Shown here: positions 16,271 to 20,434 of the stretch, one piece after another
How positions within the stretch are numbered: the first letter of the stretch is position 1
How the letters are laid out: the number at the start of each line of letters is the position of its first letter
Virus record (IMG/VR): IMGVR_UViG_3300020152_000001
Location: 108,766 to 132,731 of that record
Strand: one strand, 5' to 3'
Length of the DNA: 23,966 nucleotides
Origin: a virus
Position numbers and translations under genes: made by a program
The notes under the pieces: model-generated
Seen by the model: the letters and a program-made list of their open reading frames with translations, nothing else
Database searches by the model: none
Told to the model about the DNA's origin: nothing

Positions 16271-17005
16271 TTACGCCCACATGACGGAGATTGCGGCCCC
16301 GTGCTGAATGAAGTTGAAGCGCAGAACGTTGTAGTCCTCGCCGTTGATGTTCACGCTTGAAACCGTGAAAGCAGAGAACGCCAAAGAGCCGATCATGACC
16401 GAGGCCGGCACTCCGAACGACGCCGGAATTGCGAAGTACGGATAGCGCCCGCCCGTGCAGTTGTAGATCACGGTCTTCACGAAGCTCGACGCCATCTCTT
16501 CGCCGCCGAGAGCCAGCACGCCATCGGCATCGAGAGACGGAGAAACGGACACGCCCCAGTAAATGGGCTTCAGGCCCGGCAACACGCTGTCGCTCATCTC
16601 GTCGCGATAGTAGTTGCAGCGCATCATCGTCCGAGCGAACCCGCGAGCCACAGGCGCTGGCGGATACGCGAAGGCGCGGAACGTAAGCTTCGCCGTGTCT
16701 GCGAGCTGAAACTTCTGCTCCTGAAACAGCGGCGCGATGCCATCGCACAGCTGAGTCATCAAAACGCTGCCGCTGTTCTCCGGCTGATAGACATCGATTT
16801 GCAGGACGCCGGGATGGCGCACCACGTATCGGGCCCCAAGGTTGGCGCGGAAGCCGTCACCATCCATGAGGTACACGGCGATGAAAGGACCATCCGGCTG
16901 GGAGAACGGCGCATTGAAGAACGCGATCGGCACCAGCGGATAATTTTCCGCCATGAAGTTCTGGACCCTCGCTTCGACGAAGGCGCGTTGGGTCTGGAGC
17001 GACAT
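16271..17005 (-). CDS. Tail terminator-like protein fused to a fibre-type C-terminal domain, 244 aa
   Basis: The start ATG at 17005 overlaps the upstream stop as TAATG. Residues 1-135 (MSLQTQRAFVEARVQNFM, NAPFSQPDGPF, RANLGARYVVR, VYQPENSGS, YPPAPVARGFA) match the DUF4128/tail terminator-like family and the stand-alone copy at 11154-11582. Residues about 148-244 (YWGVSVSPSLDADGVLALGG, GGRYPYFAIPASFGVPASVMIG, YNVLRFNFIQHGAAISVMWA) match the C-terminal domain of the next gene (its residues 198-298). Terminators are normally about 130-150 aa, so this is an unusual fusion. Either it makes a modified neck protein bearing an exposed domain, or it is the remnant of a recombination between a terminator gene and a fibre gene. 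The frame is intact and the upstream coupling is preserved. Confidence 0.78.
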   Translation of the reverse strand: MSLQTQRAFVEARVQNFMAENYPLVPIAFFNAPFSQPDGPFIAVYLMDGDGFRANLGARYVVRHPGVLQIDVYQPENSGSVLMTQLCDGIAPLFQEQKFQLADTAKLTFRAFAYPPAPVARGFARTMMRCNYYRDEMSDSVLPGLKPIYWGVSVSPSLDADGVLALGGEEMASSFVKTVIYNCTGGRYPYFAIPASFGVPASVMIGSLAFSAFTVSSVNINGEDYNVLRFNFIQHGAAISVMWA

Positions 17006-17490
17006 TAGATCGCTCCAGCCTGCATGCGTGCTTCCAATTCCGAGAGCGCGACGCCGATCATACCCATGGGGCTACGCTGACGCAGCGGCGACTCCGGCAG
17101 CTGCCCAGCTTCGAGGCCGGCCCACTGTTCGGAGTTGTTCGACAGGTAGACGACGCGGCCGAAAGTCTTCGACCAATCTATCTCATGAAAGCTGGCGTTC
17201 GCCATGCCTTCGTTGGCGCGGCGGCGAGGTTCGGCTCCGAGCGGCAAGTCATTCGTTCGGCCCGGGCTCGCAGGAGAGTTGATGGGCTCGATGGTGCCGA
17301 CAAACGGAGTGTCCAGCGACCATTGATAGTTGGCGACGGCTTCACCCGTATGCACGGGCGTGCGAGCAAGCGCGCGTTCGTGAATGAAGAAGGCGATGCG
17401 CTCGATGCGATCTGTCATCTCCTTCTTCTTTTCCGGAAGAAAGGACTGCAGATGCTTGGAGAATGCGGCGCGGTTCTGGATGACGCTCAT
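17005..17490 (-). CDS. HK97 gp10-like neck / tail completion protein, 161 aa
   Basis: The ATG at 17490 has AAGGAGG seven bases upstream, overlapping the previous gene's stop. The N-terminal half is a helix (FLPEKKKEMTDRIERIAFFIHERALARTPVHTGEAVANYQWSL). The 'ARTPVHTGEA..NY.WS' motif is typical of HK97 gp10-type proteins, which act at the head-tail joint. The second half ends with 'SWVYLSNN'-like content (VVYLSNNSEQWAGLEAGQLP) and a C-terminal helix. Order connector, closure, gp10-like, terminator is the usual siphophage one. Confidence 0.85.
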   Translation of the reverse strand: MSVIQNRAAFSKHLQSFLPEKKKEMTDRIERIAFFIHERALARTPVHTGEAVANYQWSLDTPFVGTIEPINSPASPGRTNDLPLGAEPRRRANEGMANASFHEIDWSKTFGRVVYLSNNSEQWAGLEAGQLPESPLRQRSPMGMIGVALSELEARMQAGAI

Positions 17491-17502
17491 TGCCGCGCCT
17501 CC

Positions 17503-17877
17503 TTAGACTTCGCGGACGTGCAGCATGTGCAGGCTCTCGCCGGGGACGCCGAGAATGCGTTGCACGTTGTAGGTTTTCTCTGCACCGTTGACGGTGGCGA
17601 TGATGCGGTCGTTCTCGTTGGGATTGACGGGCAAATCCTTCGCGGGGATCAGCACCTTCATGTCCGTGGTCACGATGACTTCGCCGTCGAGTTCGTTCAG
17701 GCCAAAGCGAGCGAGCACGCCTTTGACTTCGTGCTCTGCCGTGGTCTCGGTGATGGCTCCGGTTTCGGGATTGTACGCAGGCGCGGTCACCGACACGTAA
17801 GTGATCGTCGGAGCCAAGTCGTCGAGCGTTACGAAGGCATTCGAGACGAGATCGCGGATGAGATCGCGGAACGCCAT
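17503..17877 (-). CDS. Head-closure / head-tail joining protein, 124 aa
   Basis: The ATG at 17877 follows the upstream stop by one base. The protein starts MAFRDLIRDLVSNAFVTLDD. It has a small beta domain with 'EHEVKGVLARFGLNELDGEVIVTTDMKVLIPAKDL', then 'ENDRIIATVNGAEKTYNVQRI...PGESLHMLHVREV'. This 'G....F...E.DG..V..TD.K.LIPA.DL' pattern is what I recall for phage head-closure (stopper) proteins. The place between the connector and gp10-like genes agrees. Its stop TAA is adjacent to the next gene's Shine-Dalgarno. Confidence 0.8.
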   Translation of the reverse strand: MAFRDLIRDLVSNAFVTLDDLAPTITYVSVTAPAYNPETGAITETTAEHEVKGVLARFGLNELDGEVIVTTDMKVLIPAKDLPVNPNENDRIIATVNGAEKTYNVQRILGVPGESLHMLHVREV

Positions 17878-17878
17878 G

Positions 17879-18388
17879 TTACGTCCGCTTGATTGGCTTG
17901 AACCCGTTGCCGCCAGCGATGACGCCTAGGCCACGAAGCAGCGCACCGATCGTCGAGGGGATCACCGGAGCCCGGTAGTATTCGTCGAATTCCAAACGCA
18001 CGACATCAGCTTGCAGAACCTTGAGCCCTTCCTTGCCGGTCTCTTGTGTCCGATCGCGAACCATGAGGAAGCGCGCGAGTTCGCAGACGGCGTTTTTCAG
18101 CGCCGTTGGGATTTCGTTGACGCCGATCGGTGTGCCGTCGACATCCTTGACGTTCGTTCGCGGCCACCGCAGCGGCGAGTCTTCGTCGGTTTTTACGCCG
18201 TACCAAGTCGCCTGGGCGTCGATCTCTCGCGTCGCCCAGATGAGAAGGTTCTCTTTGTTCTCAACCGTCAGCGCCGACCATTGGGCGAAGACGTGGATGT
18301 TTGCCGAGAGATACGCGTCGGCGTAGTCGACATCGACATAGGAATTGGCGCCGTCGACGACGGTGCCGTCTTCCACGACCAAGGCCAT
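17879..18388 (-). CDS. Head-tail connector, DnaT-like (adaptor) protein, 169 aa
   Basis: I choose the ATG at 18388, with GGAGG about six bases upstream; the longer frame to 18517 would run through the promoter and terminator. Product: MALVVEDGTVVDGANSYVDVDYADAYLS, then 'WSALTVENKENLLIWATREIDA', 'SPLRWPRTNVKDVDGTPI' and 'IPTALKNAVCELARFL'. This is the classic DnaT-like/adaptor family layout (VV.DG....ANSYV....A..YL, L..AT..ID, WPR, IP..L..A..ELA). Members attach to the portal ring as the first head-tail adaptor. It is the first gene of the neck operon after P2, behind a possible attenuator. Confidence 0.85.
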   Translation of the reverse strand: MALVVEDGTVVDGANSYVDVDYADAYLSANIHVFAQWSALTVENKENLLIWATREIDAQATWYGVKTDEDSPLRWPRTNVKDVDGTPIGVNEIPTALKNAVCELARFLMVRDRTQETGKEGLKVLQADVVRLEFDEYYRAPVIPSTIGALLRGLGVIAGGNGFKPIKRT

Positions 18389-18410
18389 GGGCGCCCTCCG
18401 CGCTAAGGGG

Positions 18411-18440
18411 TGAAGAAAAGGGCGGGGCCGGAGCCCCGCC
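18411..18440 (-). terminator. Intrinsic terminator in the neck-operon leader
   Basis: On the minus strand, a perfect 8-bp stem GGCGGGGC/GCCCCGCC with a TCCG tetraloop (18440-18421) is followed by CTTTTCTT. It lies downstream of promoter P2 and only about 13 bases before the connector gene's ribosome site, so it would act on that gene's own transcript. Confidence 0.65.
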
Positions 18441-18466
18441 GGATGCCGGCGCAACCAAGTGCCGGC
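18437..18466 (-). promoter_or_regulatory. Competing leader hairpins (attenuator-like)
   Basis: Upstream of the terminator the transcript has GCCGGC (18466-18461), a second GCCGGC (18450-18445) and CCGGCG (18442-18437). The first pair can form a stem. Alternatively CGCCGG/CCGGCG (18451-18437, CAT loop) forms a 6-bp stem that takes four bases of the terminator's 5' arm. That is the 1:2 / 2:3 / 3:4 logic of an attenuator. No start codon for a leader peptide is seen. Confidence 0.4.
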
Positions 18467-18488
18467 GAGCGGCCGTAGCCGAAGCTGA

Positions 18489-18517
18489 AAGTTAACCACA
18501 CTGACGGCAAAAGTCAA
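18489..18517 (-). promoter_or_regulatory. Promoter P2 (neck operon)
   Basis: Minus-strand TTGACT (18517-18512), a 17-base spacer, then TAACTT (18494-18489). A second TTGACA at 18547-18542 has no matching -10 and is probably only an operator half-site. The leader to the ATG at 18388 is about 95 bases. The whole gap 18389-18552 is regulatory sequence. Confidence 0.6.
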
Positions 18518-18558
18518 TCTGGCTTACGGCCCCGGGCGACTTGTCAAGCCCATTAACG
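18490..18558 (-). promoter_or_regulatory. Triple operator array at P2
   Basis: Three copies of the dyad lie in one orientation: 18558-18542 (CGTTAATGGGCTTGACA), 18528-18512 (CGTAAGCCAGATTGACT) and 18506-18490 (CGTCAGTGTGGTTAACT). All three are preceded by GC. Centres are 30 and 22 bp apart. The lower two overlap the -35 and the -10. The uppermost overlaps the PhoH stop codon. Confidence 0.6.
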
Positions 18559-19263
18559 GCTCTGCTCGAAGGCCGCGACCCACTCTCGGGCGATGGCCGA
18601 CCTCACCACGTCTTCGGGGCCAAACTCGATGACCTCGGCCTCTATCCCGCATTCGTCGACCATTTCGAGAATGCGGGATAAACCGCTGTCGTGGATGTCC
18701 ACCTGCGTTGGGTCGCCACAAACTACGACCTGAGAGTCCTCCCCTATCCGGGTCAGAAACATCTTCAGGTCACCTAGCGTGCAATTCTGCGCCTCGTCGA
18801 GGAGCACACAGGCGTTGGGTATCGAACGGCCTCGCATGTGTTCGAAGCTTAGGAATTCGATCTTGCCGTCCTGCCGGAGCTTCTCGATCGTGGCTCCGCT
18901 GGCCTCGGCCGCGAAACCGTCGAGGATGGGAATGAGCCAAGGCTGGAGCTTTGCTTGGAGGTTGCCGGGGAGGAAGCCTTGGCGATGACGATCGGCGGAC
19001 ACTGTCGGCCGGCAGACGACGACCTTGTCGAAGTCTCCGGCAATGACGCCGCGAAGGGCGAGGCGGGCCGCGATGTAAGTTTTGCCGGAGCCGGCGGCTC
19101 CGATGCCCATCACCTGATCAAACTCGCTCAGGGCGGCGATATAGCGCGTCTGGGCGGGGGTTCGGGCCTTCAGCGGGGGAAACGTCCGCTGTTGTTTTTC
19201 GGCCCTCATACGGCGACGCTCGCGCCGCTTCTCGGCCTTTGATTGGTGGGTAGTTGGCTCCAT
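18553..19263 (-). CDS. phoH: PhoH-like ATPase, 236 aa
   Basis: I choose the ATG at 19263, with GGGAGG five bases upstream; the longer frame would include the terminator just before it. The protein has a basic N-terminus (KAEKRRERRRMRAEKQQRT), then 'TPAQTRYIAAL'. Walker A is GAAGSGKT (55-62). 'CRPTVSADRHRQGFLPG' (84-100) is the typical PhoH segment. Walker B is VLLDEAQN (153-160), and GDPTQ lies at 183-187. All key P-loop residues are present, so it should bind and hydrolyse ATP. PhoH-like proteins are common phage accessory genes, with possible RNA-helicase or stress roles. Their function in phages is unproven. The place inside the virion-gene cluster, between a terminator and the neck promoter, is unusual. 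Confidence 0.92.
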   Translation of the reverse strand: MEPTTHQSKAEKRRERRRMRAEKQQRTFPPLKARTPAQTRYIAALSEFDQVMGIGAAGSGKTYIAARLALRGVIAGDFDKVVVCRPTVSADRHRQGFLPGNLQAKLQPWLIPILDGFAAEASGATIEKLRQDGKIEFLSFEHMRGRSIPNACVLLDEAQNCTLGDLKMFLTRIGEDSQVVVCGDPTQVDIHDSGLSRILEMVDECGIEAEVIEFGPEDVVRSAIAREWVAAFEQSR

Positions 19264-19280
19264 CGGGACCTCCCAGGCAC

Positions 19281-19312
19281 AAAAAAGGCGGTCGGGCCAT
19301 CGGCCCGCCGCC
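19281..19312 (-). terminator. Strong intrinsic terminator upstream of phoH
   Basis: On the minus strand GGCGG-CGGGCC, loop GAT, GGCCCG-A-CCGCC forms an 11-bp stem with one bulged A (19312-19287). It is followed by TTTTTTG. It ends 17 bases before the phoH ATG. It would stop transcription coming from P1 after the small membrane-protein gene. Confidence 0.8.
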
Positions 19313-19351
19313 AGGGTGAGTTCGCAGGTAGGAGAAGATCGCGGCTTAGCT

Positions 19352-19651
19352 TCATCCCGTTGGCGGAGCACCGCCGAACGCAGCTTGGAGGCCGAGCCAA
19401 AGGAGGGTGCCGAGGGCGGTGACGCCGGACGCAATCACGGCGCCGACCAGGGCGATGCGGGAGGCACGAGAGCCCGTGCGAAGATCGCGGAGATAGGCTT
19501 GGTCCTTTTGGACTTCGAGGGGCTTGCTGATGTCAAAGCCCAAAGTCGTCAAGGCGCGCGGCAGCGCTACTTCCACGGCTTGTTCCGCCGCACGTTGAAG
19601 TGCGGCGTCGAGATCGCCACGGGAGATGACGACGAGTTCCTGATCTTCCAT
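19352..19651 (-). CDS. Small phage membrane protein, 99 aa
   Basis: The ATG at 19651 has AGGG overlapping the previous stop. The N-terminal part is an amphipathic acidic helix (ISRGDLDAALQRAAEQAVEVALPRALTTLGFD). Next comes 'VQKDQAYLRDLRTGSRASR', and then one hydrophobic segment at about residues 65-90 (IALVGAVIASGVTALGTLLWLGLQAAF), followed by a short Gly/Pro tail. The '...LGFD...P...QKD..YLR.LR......TM' layout is common among small phage proteins of unknown function. A single-span holin or an exclusion-type membrane protein is possible, but the sequence does not decide. It is the last gene before a strong terminator. Confidence 0.75.
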   Translation of the reverse strand: MEDQELVVISRGDLDAALQRAAEQAVEVALPRALTTLGFDISKPLEVQKDQAYLRDLRTGSRASRIALVGAVIASGVTALGTLLWLGLQAAFGGAPPTG

Positions 19652-19661
19652 GACACCAGCC

Positions 19662-19895
19662 CTATTCTTGTTCTTGTTGTTGGGCTTGCCGCTCGCGGGC
19701 GGCGGTTACATAGGGAATTCCGAGAACGGTCTCGGGAGATTTCGATGGGTGTTCGAAGGTCCACCCGCGTTTGACGATGAGGTCGTCCAGGCGGTCGGGA
19801 GTGACTTCGAACATCTGCCCGTCTGGGTCATAAACTGTCACGAGCACGGCCGCCTCCGAAAGGCGTGAGACCCTGGCAGCGGCTGGACGACCCAT
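19662..19895 (-). CDS. Small hypothetical protein, 77 aa
   Basis: The ATG at 19895 opens a 77-aa frame, first in the P1 transcript. It is followed after 10 bases by the membrane-protein gene. No strong ribosome site is seen (GTAGATTAGA before the ATG). The product (MGRPAAARVSRLSEAAVLVTVYDPDGQMFEVTPDRLDDLIVKRGW...) has one beta hairpin and a helix, 'TPDRLDDLIVKRGW', that looks like a small structural or binding domain, and a Gln/Glu-rich C-terminus. I do not recognise the family. Confidence 0.65.
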   Translation of the reverse strand: MGRPAAARVSRLSEAAVLVTVYDPDGQMFEVTPDRLDDLIVKRGWTFEHPSKSPETVLGIPYVTAARERQAQQQEQE

Positions 19896-19944
19896 TCTAA
19901 TCTACAGGTGTGTGATCGCGTCCGCTTGTTGTCCCACGGCGGCT

Positions 19945-19973
19945 ATGTAAGCAGAACTGACGGCCGATGTCAA
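19945..19973 (-). promoter_or_regulatory. Promoter P1 (small-gene cassette)
   Basis: Minus-strand TTGACA (19973-19968), a 17-base spacer, then TTACAT (19950-19945). GCTTACAT also fits the alphaproteobacterial -10 partly. The leader to the ATG at 19895 is about 40 bases. The gap 19896-20017 holds no gene. Confidence 0.65.
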
Positions 19974-19984
19974 GCAGACTGACG
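19946..19984 (-). promoter_or_regulatory. Operator pair over P1
   Basis: CGTCAGTCTGCTTGACA (19984-19968) and CGTCAGTTCTGCTTACA (19962-19946) are near-identical 17-bp dyad sites with centres 22 bp apart. The first contains the -35 and the second the -10. A further CTGACA half-site lies at 19996-19991. Confidence 0.6.
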
Positions 19985-20017
19985 GACCCCTGTCAGCCGG
20001 CGGCGGTCAACCCCCTG

Positions 20018-20434
20018 CTACCACTTGAAGAAATTCTTCACCGCCGCGAGGATGCCGGTATCGCCGTCTGCGGTCCCGTCGCCGTCGAGATCGTCGGTAC
20101 GGGCGGCTTGAATGCGATCGAGCAGTTGGTTGTAACGTGACGCGATCTCGTCGCGTTCGCCAACCGCTTGCCGAGCGAGGTCTTGCGCTTCCGCGAGCTG
20201 GGACCGAACGGTCGTGAGTGTGGTGTTCAGCGCATCGAACTTCTTCAAGACCTCCATGTTGATCTCTTGCGAGATCACTGAGAGATCGAATCCCTCAGCT
20301 AGGGCTTGCTTGACGTTAAGTGTGCGCTGCCGCAGCGGGTCCTCAACCTGCGCCACCGTGATCTGATACGCCGGAGCTTCGGCGTCGTTTGGGGAACGGC
20401 CGCGATATAGAAACTCGTAGAGAAACTCAGCCAT
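20018..20434 (-). CDS. Small coiled-coil protein with Asp-rich calcium-type loop, 138 aa
   Basis: I choose the ATG at 20434, which overlaps the fibre gene's stop as TAATG; the longer frame would overlap the fibre gene by 60 bases. The product starts MAEFLYEFLYRGRSPNDAEAP. Residues about 55-115 are a charged helix likely to form a coiled coil (ISQEINMEVLKKFDALNTTLTTVRSQLAEAQDLARQAVGERDEIAS). Near residue 117 DDLDGDGTADGD has the DxDGDGxxDGD spacing of EF-hand/dockerin-type calcium loops. The end is the hydrophobic helix ILAAVKNFFKW. Coupling to the fibre suggests a fibre-associated or assembly protein, but I recognise no family. Confidence 0.75.
   Translation of the reverse strand: MAEFLYEFLYRGRSPNDAEAPAYQITVAQVEDPLRQRTLNVKQALAEGFDLSVISQEINMEVLKKFDALNTTLTTVRSQLAEAQDLARQAVGERDEIASRYNQLLDRIQAARTDDLDGDGTADGDTGILAAVKNFFKW

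Noticed and set aside
16274-16748. N-terminal extension of the 298-aa fibre frame to 458 aa
   Set aside because: The extension overlaps the terminator-fusion gene and is Arg/Ser-rich noise; the paralogue alignment fixes the start at 16268.
18542-18547. A second promoter at the upper TTGACA of P2
   Set aside because: No plausible -10 lies 16-18 bases downstream (AGCCAG region); it fits better as an operator half-site.
19896-20017. tRNA, small RNA gene or attachment site in the gap before the small-gene cassette
   Set aside because: No cloverleaf, no integrase nearby and no terminator after it; promoter and operator repeats account for the visible structure.
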